In this document: positions 37,014 to 47,676 of the stretch, piece after piece
Position numbering within the stretch: the first letter of the stretch is position 1
Layout: every line of letters starts with the position of its first letter
Source: Isoetes taiwanensis
Taxonomy: Eukaryota > Streptophyta > Lycopodiopsida > Isoetales > Isoetaceae
Length of the DNA: 64,000 bases
Direction of reading: 5' to 3'
NCBI GenBank assembly: GCA_021234155.1
Contig: JAJEKV010000017.1
Location: 21,113,449-21,177,448, forward strand
Position numbers and translations under genes: made by a program
The notes under the pieces: model-generated
Told to the model about the DNA's origin: nothing
Seen by the model: only the letters and a program-made list of their open reading frames with translations
The model's database searches: none

Positions 37014-37023
37014 TCATGAACAT

Positions 37024-37933
37024 GGTCTATTTTGTTGTCATTACTTTAAGATTATTTATATTTTGATTCATATGGAGTTATTTTATGTGATACTTGCCTC
37101 ATATTTATATTTTAATTTATATGGGTTTATTTTATGTGATAGTTGCCTCCTATTCAACAACTTCTTCATTAGGTTCGTGTGATCAAGTGCATGTAGATGG
37201 CATGTCAAAGAAAATCTTTCTGAAGTGCATGTGGATGGCAAGGTCCATGCATTGTTTTGTCTTAAGAAAACTCTTGCATGTGAATAGCTTTAGATGTTTT
37301 TTATTTTAAAGGGCAAAAGTAAAAATGCTAAGTCAAGAAAGATGCCAAAGGCAAGCCTACGCGTAAGCCTAAGCTTAGACAAATGGTTTTGATAAGGCCA
37401 AACTTATAATAGAGTTTTTACACAAATTAACTTCAATTTCTTTAAATGCACATTGAATCAGGTCATTGCAAATTTTGAGGGGGATTCAACATGGACGAGT
37501 TTCAGTATATTATTCCATTCATTATTTATTATCGGACTTGAAGTATATGTTGCATTCGTAATTTAAAGTAATCAAATAAAACTAGCAAAAAGGCACGCCA
37601 GATGCCATAGAAAATAAAAGCCCATGAAAATTAGGGCAATATCCATCTACAAGGCAGGATATTGACTTTATTAAATTTGCATTCTATTATATCGACTTCA
37701 TTGAATTTACGTTCACAATGCCTGCACAAATTTTACGGAATGCATGCCTGCACAACTTTTACGAAATGCATAAATATTTCAGCTTTGTGCATCTGCCCTC
37801 TTCTTACGCTTCTTTTGGAACAATTATTATTTCATAGTCTGAGCTTATGCTATGGAATGAAGCTACAAGTTCATTATGAGCTACTGCTGTTTAATTTAAC
37901 TCTTTAATAGGTCAAGCAATGTTTTTTGTGTGC
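37024..37933. other. No gene recognised
   Basis: A/T-rich spacer between the LINE fragment and the 9.7-kb transposon. Degenerate duplicates of tttatatgg-gtttattttatgtgat occur at about 37070-37142. Confidence 0.4.
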
Positions 37934-37937
37934 TGAT

Positions 37938-37964
37938 GGGTCAAAGCACAATATTGGGGGGCAA
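37938..37964 (+). repeat. Left terminal inverted repeat (27 bp)
   Basis: Exact reverse complement of 47646-47672. The TIR is G-rich at its inner end; beyond it the two subterminal regions share runs of G/C such as ggtgct but are not alignable base by base. Confidence 0.95.
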
Positions 37965-38440
37965 TTTTACGGACGCCGACATTGGGTGCTGAGGGGGTGC
38001 TTTTGGCCTTTTTTTCCTAATTTTAGACTCCATTATCGAATTAGGTTTTATGAGCGCCAAACTGCTCGAGCAATTTGAGGAGAGATCGTTGGCCCGCCAA
38101 GAGCATCCTCTCAAAATGATCATACCCTGCCAAATCCGTCTTCCCCATTCGAAGATGCACTTCTTCCTATTTTTTTCAAGAAGAGATGGATTTGGTTGAA
38201 CGTTTTTGTAATTTGAAGCAAAATTCGAAATGCCGATTTGGACTTGGGCTTCGATTTGGAGTCCGAAATACCGTATATAAGGGTGCCGAGTTTGTGCCAT
38301 CCATTCATTGCCGTTGCCCGCTGAATTAACAGATTTAGGAGAAGGATTGCCTTCCCTTCAATTTCGCCTCATAAAAGAGTTTCATCTCCCATTTCGGTTT
38401 CGTAAAGGTCCGTTGGACACACTTGTTGTGACCATTATTC

Positions 38441-41286
38441 GTGTTAAATGCAAATGTTTATCACCAAATACAACTTTCTTGCGGAAGATTATGTCTCGCC
38501 AAAAGAAGAATGCAAAGGAAAAGAAGAGCCAAAAGATTGGCACAAGAATCACCAAGAACCCCTCATAGATTGGCCACTAGAACCAAAATGAAATTGGCAA
38601 AAGATATTTTGGATAATATTCGTAATGTGTGCAAAAATTTGTTTCAAGATGATAGGGATGAGATATTAGCAAGAACAGTCAAGGATTACCTCAAATTGGC
38701 ATCATGGGCCACAAAAAAATTTTTGGCAAGGGGATGTTGTTGATAATGTTAAGAGCAAATCTTCAAAGCAACAAGCTAAGAAGGAATCATGACATTACTC
38801 ATGCAAGATCATCTACACTTTTAATGGTCACCAACAATTCCAACAATAAGTCTCAGATTGCAAAGACATTGAACATAAAGAGAAAGGTCGCTTTATGCCG
38901 CTTTGGACAAGAAGAGAGCAGCTGCAATTGGTGGACCTTGGTCCATGTTTAAAAGGAAAAATAGGAGTGACAAACTTTCGTTGGTGATCGAGAGAAGGTA
39001 TACAACTTTGGATTTCCAACACCGGGTTTCCCTAACAAGAAGCAAGTTGTGAAGCTTAGAAGATGCAACGAAGGCTTGAAGACTCGTAACCCCCTACAGA
39101 TTGCATCCGATTCATTTTTGGAAGAATCTCGTGTTTTGAGATCTCTAACTCGATTTTTTATTCAATTCCAATGCTTTGTCTTCTTTATTTTCTTCTTCAC
39201 TATGTTGCATATTACATGCATTTCCTACATGCAAATTCTAAGCACATGCATTTAATGAGCTCGCAAAAACAAAGTTCTAACGAGTTCATTTTTTCATTTA
39301 GGTTGTATTTTACAAAAAATTCGTAAAGAGCACCCGACATGAAGATTGGATTGAGGAGGTTTGAATCTTTGAAACCTTTGTTTTTAGAAAGTTGAAAGAT
39401 CGAGAAACTTGCATGTGCATTTACCACATGAAGATGGAATTTGTAAGACTTTGAATAGAATTAGGAAAGATCCAAACACACATGGACCAAATTGTGCTTG
39501 CAAGTGTACAGCTTTGTGGTAAGGGAGACCTTTGTGAAGCAAAAAGACAAAACATTTAATGCTGTAAGTGAACTATGGAGTCACCGGTCATTTGTAAAAG
39601 CGTAGGAGGAGATTTGGCACAAGGCAAAATGCCTTAAACTTGATCAGCTTTTGTGGTATTAAAAAACTTAGAAGATGCCCAAGGGAGAAGACTGCTCTTA
39701 AAACAATTGATTGGAAGAACTTTGAGAAGGTATTTACTCGCCTGTACCAATTGTTTTCCAATTGTTTACTTGCCAATTGAATGGTAGTGCTCAAAACAGA
39801 TTTTTGGCTCTGTTTGGTGGTATTCATAATTGCTTTTTGTCAACAAAAGTTAAGGAGACAATAAAGAAGTCTCAGAGGCAAAGAGGAAAAAATCATAGAG
39901 AAGACAAAAGACATTATGAGGCTTGTGTACAAGACAACTACCTTGAAGGAGTTCATGACACATGCTGATGGTGTTATCAAAACAGTTTATCCCACATAAT
40001 TACACAGCCGGATGGCAAAGCGGTCCAGTTCAAGAACCGTCTTCAAACTTTTTCAAAAGGTACCATGGTTTCTCTTATAGATTTTGCCGAAAATTCTTCT
40101 TTCAAAGTTCAACAGGAGATCTAGAGCATACATTGGCATAATAACCAATGTTCTATATTAGTTCATATTACATACAGGCATGCTTTAGATGGAGAGATCC
40201 CAAATATCAAGGTTGGGGATAGAAAGATTGTCAAAGAGACACATTTCTACATATCTGATGACAAGAAACATGATAGTTTGTTTGTCCAGCACAGTTTGCA
40301 AAGTCATCATGACTTTTTATTGAGCAAGGGAGTACACTTGTCTAAACATGTGTTCTGGTCTGATGGATGTGCTTCCCAGTTCAAATCTTCTAGGGCTTTT
40401 TTCTTCTTAGGCAGATTCTATAAGTTGACAGGGATTAAGATGCAGTGGAACTTTTTCACTTCATCACATGGGAAAGGGAAACATGACGATGCTGGAGCTG
40501 TCATAAAGAGAATTTTGACAAGTGAAATGCTCAAACGAGACAGCACTCCCTTGAGGAATGCACAAGATGTTGTGAACTTCCTGAGTTGGTATTTTAGCTC
40601 CAAACTGTCTTTGAAAGAGACTAACATAAACAGGTCAATACTTTTTCTTTCCTTTTTTGGCTGCTTATTACTTCTCAACTGCTACTAACTGTTTGGAACT
40701 CCAACATTAGGTTCTTTTGGCTTGTGAAGCTAGGTGATGTTAATAGGGACATGCAATATGATTGTGAGACTCTCAAAGGCACAACAAAGATACATACAAT
40801 CAGGCCATACTGCAAAGACAGGCCTCTTGAAGTGGCACACAGGCATCTATCATGTTTTTGCAGATTCTGTTGGGCAGAACTGTGGTCCAAGTGTAGACAT
40901 GCATCTCGGCTTGGAGAGTATGCACATGAAACTTTACTTCCTATGGAGGTGGTAGAAGAGGCATCCGTAACTCATGTACGATGAAGGGGACAATCGATTG
41001 GAAGGCAGAAATGGTTGATGTAGGTGACAACTTTGTTGTCAATGCTGAGGAGGGCAATGAAGATAATGTTGATTTCTGGATCATTAAGTGCACTGAACCT
41101 AAACACACTGTGGAACGTGCATTTAAGGACTACTGGGGCTCTAAATTCAACAGGCAGGAAATTGTATTGTCAGGTAAGTATTACAAGAGCATTGGAGATG
41201 GTAAATACGAGCTGTTACACAACATGCCTGAGGTAACCTGCTATTCCCACCTTGTAGTGTGTGCAAAAGTTGAATTACAAAGATGA
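38441..41286 (+). pseudogene. DDE-type transposase of the TIR element, frame-broken
   Basis: Plus-strand pieces in order: a Lys/Arg-rich N-terminus after ATGTCTCGCC at 38491; KDILDNIRNVCKNLFQDDRD (38595-38665); and the DDE core from about 40060. The core has VSLIDFAENS (first Asp, 40080-40082), then IHWHNNQ, HFYISDDKKHDS, VFWSDGCASQFKSS (second Asp, 40362-40364) and WNFFTSSHGKGKHDDAG (terminal acidic cluster, 40485-40490). An intron (40634-40710, 77 bp) joins NR to FFWLVKLGDV and a Cys/His-rich CFCRFCW segment. The last part (40981-41286) contains a DFWIIKCTEP block like the chromatin-reader-style tails of such proteins. The D-D-D layout is intact, but TAG at 40122-40124 and several frameshifts at 38.5-40.0 kb disrupt it. 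Related animal and plant proteins share the SDG-x-ASQFK and HGKG-x-x-D motifs. Confidence 0.72.
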
Positions 41287-42069
41287 GTGATGAGGCCAAC
41301 ATGTATACTTCCTTTCAAATGAGGCACATGAACAAATTGTTGAGTATTTGCCTCCTCCAACATCCGAGGTAGGTACTTGCCAGCCCAAGCACAGAAGAGG
41401 TTTGATGCCACAATAAAGGTTTGCTGCCTTGGACTTAGATTAAACCATTTGCAGTTGCAGATCTTAAGTACAAAACTGTACTTACTTTAGGGTTCTTTGA
41501 GCAAAGGCTCAAACAATGTACTGGAATCTGATATACATTGCAGTGGAAGCAATTTCTTCAACTCTTGTCTGTTTCTATAAAAAATTTTGGTACTATGTGC
41601 TCAGACATAAATTTTTATCTCTTAATGACATGATTGAACCACTGTTTTAACATATTTCTGCCTTTCTAGTAGTGGACTGCTTGTAATGGAATTTGCTGAG
41701 GTCTGCTTGTACTCGAATTACTTGCATCCACATTATTGTGGATTTTTTAGATGTGCATTTGGCTACATGCTGAAAAGACAAGCTCCAGTGAAGAACATAT
41801 CGACCAGAATCTTATCCTCTTGGAAAATGTGTAAAACTTAGCTAATTGTGCAAGGTATGTAATCAGTTAACCCTCTTTGTGTGTGTTGCTAGACTACCCT
41901 TGATTTAGACTGAAGAATGTTTACTTTGTAAACTTGACAAACAGATCTGACATTGAAAGAACATTAAATGACTCCAACTTGGTAAAGAGACCAAGCCAAG
42001 AGTCTACCTAGCTTTGTTGGGACTTAGGCAATTGGCAATTGGCATTGTTGGGACTTAGGCAATTTGAGC
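41287..42069. other. Transposon interior without gene
   Basis: Presumed 3' region of the transposase gene. No coding feature was seen. Confidence 0.4.
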
Positions 42070-42230
42070 ACACTAAAGCAAATTTTCACACAAGCAATTT
42101 GCACTATCTTAAGCAAATTTGCACATTAGCACTACACTTAAGCAAATTTGCACTACACTTAAGCAAATTTGCACATTAGCACTACACTTAAGATATTTGC
42201 ACTACACTTAAGCAAATTCAAAGGTTCAAA
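42070..42230. repeat. Tandem ~50-bp repeat (GCACTACACTTAAGCAAATTT)
   Basis: The composite unit agcactacacttaagcaaat is repeated at 42128 and 42178 with nested half-units between. Looser copies occur upstream to 42070. Confidence 0.9.
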
Positions 42231-42239
42231 GTGAAATTC

Positions 42240-42306
42240 AGGCGGCAAGGCGGCAAGGCGGCAACAGGGCGGCAAGGCGGCAAGGCGGCAACAGGGCGGC
42301 AAGGCC
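42240..42306. repeat. 27-bp G-rich minisatellite (GGCGGCAAGGCGGCAA)
   Basis: Two full units and a partial third, built from ggcggcaa submotifs. Runs of paired G's on this strand are notable. Confidence 0.9.
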
Positions 42307-43401
42307 AAAAGGATAAGCTTTAGTCAATCACATTTCGTATAATCCATTCATATGTGATGTTTCTATGTTTCTATACGATGCATCTTTGATTTGTCTCTGT
42401 AGCCTTCAATCTTCTGGAGTTTTTCAGCATCGTTTTCAGTTTTTCAGATCTCTACAGGGATAATATTCTAGGTTGAAGCATAGTTTGGCTACAGCACCTA
42501 GCAAACAGAGCACAGAACACTGATGCAATCGGCATGATGGAGACTTCAAGAAGGAATAAATCCGAGACAGCACTATCGACCTTGAGAAAGGGATTTTTGC
42601 TGAAACTTCAGGCGTTGGTAGGGGTGGTGGTCGCCTTGGTTACGTCGCCCATCTATGCAAAACAGAGATGTAGTGCAGGAAGAACAGACGGTTTTTAGCC
42701 CACGAAATTTCTGTAATCTCCTATTCTGTAATGATTTTCCATTTCGTACTCTTTAAAAATTATCGTATTGTTAACTTCGTGGATTTGCTGGGCTCTTTCT
42801 TTGATAAATCCCTCTCATAACAGAGAGATTTGAGGATTCTAATGGATTCATTGGCTAAGATACAGGCTGTGGAAAAACGAGACTTTTTGTAAGAGCAAAT
42901 CTTTTCCGGATCAAAGGCCCATTTCATAGTGCTTGCTCCCCTCTTACTTCAAGGCATTAACAATGGCACTAGATGCTAGGAGCTGCCGGATTTGTGTGAT
43001 AGAGGATTTTGTATGGATATACATTTCAAGGCCAGTGCCGACACAAGAGATTCGGTGATTCGGTGTGTCCGTAGTAAGTCGAAAAGCATGCGGCCGATAA
43101 CAGGATCTGAAGATAGCTTATTGCAGCATAAGAATTGGAGGACAAGCTAGCAAGGTCCTCGCAGCCACAAATCGAGCTATTCTCTAATCGAGGAAGGGGG
43201 TTTCGGCAGGTTATTTCGGCCTCTTTGCCTGCATACAGTTAATTAAGGCAAAATATGATAAAGCCAGTCATGCGCTATGTGCCAGTTAGAAATCCTGATT
43301 CAATTCAGTGAAGCTCAGAATAAAGTAAGATAATGGGGCAGGCGAAGGCGATGGCCCATTCAGGGTGCCGAGCTATAGCTATAAATAAACGGCAGCATGG
43401 G
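42307..43401. other. Transposon interior without recognised gene
   Basis: No supported coding block on either strand. Confidence 0.4.
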
Positions 43402-43500
43402 AATCCAAAATCCACCAGATGGAAAAAGGATATGGCATCGGAAATCCAAAATCCACCAGATGGAAAAAGGATATGGCATCGGAAATCCAAAATCCAAAAA
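43402..43500. repeat. 41-bp tandem repeat, ~2.4 copies
   Basis: The unit starting aatccaaaatccaccagatg occurs at 43402, 43443 and (partial) 43484, followed by an (aat)n run at 43519-43534. Confidence 0.9.
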
Positions 43501-43546
43501 TGATGGAAAAAGGATCTGATAATAATAATAATAATTTTGGGCATTA

Positions 43547-43828
43547 GTGGGCCCATTGCTATTAAGGTTTTTCCCCGAAAACCCTTCGGGGCGGGGTTTT
43601 TTGATCCTGATAGTAATCGGCGTCACTAATGTAGTCCAGGTCAGCGCGACATTGTTGCCGCTGGGCACCACTTTGGGCACCAAGACTATGCAGATTAACT
43701 GTAAAAAAGGAAAGGAACTAAGTGTCGGGACAGTGAGGGACCTCCGACCGACCACCAGGATAGAGCGGGTACAACCCACCGGCTGGTGTTCTATTTCCAC
43801 ATTCGAGTTCTGGTACACCAAAAACTAA
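43547..43828 (+). CDS. Unrecognised open frame, secretory-like, inside transposon
   Basis: A 93-codon open frame without an ATG near its start. It has a hydrophobic stretch (FLILIVIGVTNVVQVSATLL) followed by a basic segment with two Cys (INCKKGKELSVGTV; TGWCSISTFEFWY). Composition is more gene-like and GC-richer than its surroundings. The lack of a start codon suggests a second exon or chance. No family recognised. Confidence 0.25.
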   Translation: MGPLLLRFFPENPSGRGFLILIVIGVTNVVQVSATLLPLGTTLGTKTMQINCKKGKELSVGTVRDLRPTTRIERVQPTGWCSISTFEFWYTKN

Positions 43829-44620
43829 GGATTCATAATCTGACCCACTATTAAAGGTGGGACAGTGGAATCCACAATGTGTACAGCTCAAAGTTGTTGA
43901 TAGCGAAGCATCAAAAAGACCCACGGCGGCAAAGCGGGATCTTTGGTAATAATAGAAAAAAAGTCAGCCTTCAGAAAAGGCTACATCATAACAGCGTGAT
44001 GTGCTAGTAGCGCCCTTCCAGGGAGCTCGCCCATGCTACACAAGTCCAGGGGCCTTATGGCACAATGGACATAAATGTATTCTATTCTATTCTATTCTAT
44101 TCTATATTGCATTAACGTTTGCAAGTTCAGCAGATTCAAAGCTTCGAAGTGAAATTCAGTTTGCTTATTGCATATATTGCAATAACGTTTGCAAATTCAG
44201 CTTTCACTTTCACACAGTTTCACGTGTGTGAATCTAGAACTGTATGTTCCTAAAACTGTCTGAATCTAACACTGTGTCATGTTGACATTCAGAACCTGTT
44301 TGTAAAAGCATAGAAAGTACAAATTCATTCCTTGAAAAGCCTGTTTTCATTCATTAAAAAATTGTATGTACATTGTCAAAAAAAACAGACTTCTTCAAAA
44401 AAGATCCGTAGAGCTGAAAATGAAGCTTCATAGCCTAGCCATATTGCAGTCTCCATCAGTCTGCAGTGAAAAGATGCACAATTGTTAACAAACACAGTTG
44501 GTAAACATACAGAATAAGAAGCATTTGCCTAACCTGGTATGTTTAGAGTAACTGTCTTCTCTACATATTGTTCAAGAGTCATGTCTTCTTCATCACTTTC
44601 CTCGTCGATTTGGGAAGCTT
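43829..44620. other. No gene; SINE/LINE-like tail and TTCTA microsatellite
   Basis: At 44008-44108 a GC-richer stretch (gcgcccttccag ... ggggccttatggcac) ends in (ttcta)n at 44080-44106. This resembles the pentanucleotide tail of a short retroposon. Confidence 0.4.
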
Positions 44621-44753
44621 CGGGTGTGGGATCTTCATGTGGGGATCTTCAGGTTTATTTGCAATCTGACACCTTTAGAAACATCACTTGCTTGCAATAA
44701 CCGGCATGCTTTGATCAAAGTGCATCTCAAAGAAATGGTTGGAGACTGGGGGA

Positions 44754-44880
44754 TGATTGGCATTTCGGGAACAATTGGCATTGGTGGAATGATTGGCATT
44801 TCGGGAACAATGGGCATTGGTGGAATGATTGGCATCTCAGAACAATGGGCATTGGTGGAATGATTGGTATTTCAGAACCG
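44754..44880 (-). repeat. 36-bp coding minisatellite (MPIIPPMPIVPE)
   Basis: About 3.5 tandem units starting at 44754, 44790, 44826 and 44861. On the minus strand two units read MPIIPPMPIVPE in frame with each other. The third unit has lost one base, which shifts the frame. Confidence 0.85.
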
Positions 44881-45002
44881 GGTGTAGCGTAAATAGATGG
44901 CATGGTAGGAATAGTTGCCATTGCAGAATAGATGGCATTGTAGGCCTTTGCTTCAGATTGATTCAAATGCGATTAGCGACACCTAAATCTATCTGAGGGT
45001 CT

Positions 45003-45257
45003 TCAATTTGGCTTCCACATGCTTCGCATTTTGCACAAACCACCGGGCTGGCACCGTTGCAGAATCGAACCACATGTTTGCAATCTGGCCGGAGTTAAAA
45101 GACTCACCGGATTGCTCAATGTAGCTGGATTGTTAAAAAGACTCTCTAGCGAGGGAGTCTCTTTGGCGATTTCTTCAAAGCCCCAGCTAGCACCTGCACC
45201 CTTCTTATAAGGACCTCTCTTCTTTCCACTTTTGGCACATCCGAAAAGCAAAAACAT
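45003..45257 (-). CDS. Cys-rich block of accessory gene
   Basis: One minus-strand frame gives KSGKKRGPYKKGAGASWGF. The alternative frame at about 45100-44990 gives CKHVVRFCNGASPVVCAKC then EACGSQ. Its paired Cys spacing suggests a zinc-binding module. An intron or frameshift must separate the two frames. Confidence 0.35.
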   Translation of the reverse strand: MFLLFGCAKSGKKRGPYKKGAGASWGFEEIAKETPSLESLFNNPATLSNPVSLLTPARLQTCGSILQRCQPGGLCKMRSMWKPN

Positions 45258-45589
45258 GTGGTTAAACTTGATTCATTTCACAAAAACACCTCTCATTAAA
45301 AGGGCAAAAAAAATAACCTTTAGTTGCAACAGAGGTCGTGCACTACACTTTTAGGCTTGCCTTTTCTCTCATTTGGAAGCTTGGCCACAATAACTACATC
45401 ACTAACAAAGAAAAGCGACATTTGCCCCTTCCTTTTCAACCGGTGGGATATTTTCAAGATCAACATCATCTGCGCAGCAAATCTTGTCTTGTCTTCTTCT
45501 CCTCCTTCTTGTGGAAACCATCGCAACAAGAATAAAAATGTTAAGAAGAAAGTTTTTGAATTACGTAATGCAAGTTGACATTTGCTTGC

Positions 45590-45904
45590 CTTTACGTGGC
45601 GAGGTGTTTTGAAGATCAAGATCATCTGCAAAGATCGTATTGTCTTCTCCTCTTCTCTTTACGGTGGAAACAACTGCAATAAGAATTAAAATGTTAAGAA
45701 GAAAGTTTTTGAAATACAGAATGCAAGTTGACATTTGCTTGCCTTTCTGTGGCGAGTTGTTTTGAAGATCAAGATCTTCTGCAGCAGCATCTTCAGGTGT
45801 CTGGTCTTCTCCTCTTCTCTTCCGGCTGGAAACTACTGCAATAACAAAAAAATAAATTAAGAAGAAAGTTTTACAAGTACAAATTGAAATTGACATTTGC
45901 TTGC
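45590..45904 (-). repeat. Tandemly duplicated exon-intron units with GC-AG introns
   Basis: Exons 45835-45743 (93 nt) and 45673-45590 (84 nt) each encode a VVS-x-x-KRRGED...DLDLQN-x-SP-x-K peptide, phase 1 at both ends. Each is preceded by a 69-bp intron (45904-45836 and 45742-45674) with donor AAAG|GCAAGC and acceptor TTGCAG. A further unit at about 45589-45450 keeps the exon, but its acceptor reads TTGCGATG, so splicing there is probably lost. Confidence 0.8.
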
Positions 45905-46265
45905 CTTTCTGTGGTGATGTCATTGACCTGGTTAGTCTCTTACCCTGACCCTGTACAATATCAGCATCTTCCTCTTCTTCTTCAGCATCATCTTCAGCTG
46001 GATCTTCTGCACTCTCCTTAATAGGTAAGAAGTCTAGGTATCCAAGTTCAGCATACAACTCTCTCGGTATATCTCGTTTGCAAACCATGCATTGTAGGTT
46101 TTCCACACATTGCTGGAAACAAAAGAGGTGATATTTGTGTCCACAAACCAATTGGACAAACATGTTATAAGATGGACTAAAAGCAAAGCCACAAACTTGG
46201 CAACCATCTTCAAAATTGATAACAAGCGGGTCAGCTCGACTAGGTTTTACAATGCTTGTGCTCAT
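45905..46265 (-). CDS. RING-like zinc-finger exon
   Basis: From ATG 46265 the exon reads CQVCGFAF, then VCGHKYHLFCFQQC and CMVCKRDIP. This gives C-x2-C, C-x-H-x3-H-x2-C and C-x2-C pairs, as in RING-type E3 ligases, although the first inter-pair loop is compact. A long Asp/Glu-rich stretch (about residues 90-105) and a basic GKRLTRSMTSPQ end follow. The exon ends at a GC donor, AAAG|GCAAGC (45905/45904). Confidence 0.6.
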
Positions 46266-47645
46266 AAAATTATCCCCAAGTCTTGCAGATTTTAACCTTC
46301 ACCTTGTAATCATCAACAGCTGCAATCTTAGCTTGCAAGTCCGTTCTTAGATCTGTTAGTTGTTGGTCCAAATCGCACTATTATCGGCTTGCCTCTTCCT
46401 TTTCAAAATCGTGAGCAATGACAAACCAAGCTTTGATTCATCTTGACAAAGCTTTCCAAAGGCCTGGTCTTCATCCGGACAAACCTCTACAAGGTCTTCA
46501 ATCATTACTTTAGTCTTCTTCAATCTATCCGGAGACGAGCGGTGTCTCATCAAAACCCCCATCAAGCCCTCAACTCGGGTTTTACGAAACTCCACTCTCG
46601 ATCTTGTTTGTATACGTGAAATTGATTCTTCAAAACCTAACATGTCGAGTCTCTAAAGAAGAAACACCCATACTAATGTTCTTCAAAGCAATCTCCTCCA
46701 TATCGTTTTATGTCTCTTGTTTCTATTGGAAATCTTAATTCTTTCAAAGGCAAATGTAGCCCAATCCAACATATACTTACCGGGGTTTTCTTCAGCTCTT
46801 GAGTGTCTTTGCCATGCAAATGCACGGGCAAAAATAGTTCTAGCTTCATTGTTCTTCGACCAAACCCGATAGATTTTCTTGATCAATACCTTCAATCGAT
46901 TCTCAAACTCGCCTAATGCAAGACACTTTTATTTTGTTATCCTTCTTTACTTCTTGAGACCAAATCGTCAAAAAATCTGACTTAGGGCAATCGTCCAAGT
47001 GATACTTTGCAAGGATCTTTGCCCTCATTGCACAAACCCGCGATATTGGACAAACTCCTCGACCGTGTAGCTATCTTCATCATCGCAAAATAAATAGAAG
47101 GTAAATCGAGAAATGAGGTCGGATCATAACAGGATAAATAAGGACATTAAGCATCCAAAATTGAAAAGCCGGTAACTTAAAAGAATCGAGAATGGAGGCC
47201 TTTATTAGACTTTTTAGCCTAAAAGATCGACTGGAAACTAAAAAAATGATCCCGGATCATAAAGACTTCAAAAATTAACCATTGTCATCATCCTTTCACA
47301 TAAAGGAACGAAAAGATCGGCCTATTATCTATCTTTACCCGAAAAATATAGAATGCAAAAGAAACTTTACCTCCTCGGTTCTTTGCAAATCCGGTAAATC
47401 GTCTCTTCACTTAGGGCCTCATAGAACGGACTATCGGATTTGTAGCCCGGTAGGGACAATCATGGGAAGCATGGCAATGATGAAGATGGAGTAGAGAATC
47501 ATGGCTCACGGCCTAGTCTGGCGGAGAGCACGCAGAAAAACCTATAGGGTTCCGTCCGAGTCAAGAAAAGTAATTACAATTAAAAAAAAATTGGAGGGAA
47601 AAAAGGGTTGGGGGGGTGCTGGAGGGGTGCTTGCCATGCGCGTTT

Positions 47646-47672
47646 TTGCCCCCCAATATTGTGCTTTGACCC
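47646..47672 (-). repeat. Right terminal inverted repeat (27 bp)
   Basis: Partner of the left TIR, immediately followed by the TGAT duplication. Confidence 0.95.
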
Positions 47673-47676
47673 TGAT

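Larger units (their letters stand above)
44622..47480 (-). pseudogene. Accessory gene of the TIR element: RING-like finger, duplicated exons, Pro/Ile/Met repeats
   Basis: Minus-strand exon-like blocks, 5' to 3': 47470-47371 (SPFYEALSEETIYRICKEPR at a GTAAAG donor); about 47090-46920 (DEDSYTVEEFVQYRGF; ILAKYHLDDCPKSDFLTIW); 46895-46683; 46643-46356; the RING-like exon 46265-45905; short repeated exons 45835-45743 and 45673-45590; a Cys-rich block near 45100-45000; and a Pro/Ile/Met repeat at 44880-44750. It begins about 170 bp inside the right TIR and converges on the transposase. Charged, multi-exon accessory genes occur in several large plant DNA transposons, but I do not recognise this one. 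A RING-like domain suggests ubiquitin-related activity (inference). Frame changes between blocks indicate partial decay or unresolved introns. Confidence 0.55.
37938..47672. mobile_element. 9,735-bp DNA transposon with 27-bp TIRs and TGAT TSD
   Basis: 37938-37964 (starting GGGTCAAAGCACAATATTGG) is a perfect reverse complement of 47646-47672. Both ends are flanked by TGAT (37934-37937 and 47673-47676), a 4-bp target-site duplication. Inside are a DDE-type transposase gene on plus (38.4-41.3 kb) and a convergent multi-exon accessory gene on minus (47.5-44.6 kb), with several minisatellites between. Perfect TIRs but frame-broken genes suggest moderately recent transposition, perhaps driven in trans. 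Superfamily not assigned: the transposase resembles a poorly classified eukaryotic DDE group. Confidence 0.9.

Noticed and set aside
42700-44000. Bacterial or viral origin of the GC-richer stretch at 43.55-43.95 kb
   Set aside because: Composition differs, but no recognisable protein or replication feature supports foreign origin.
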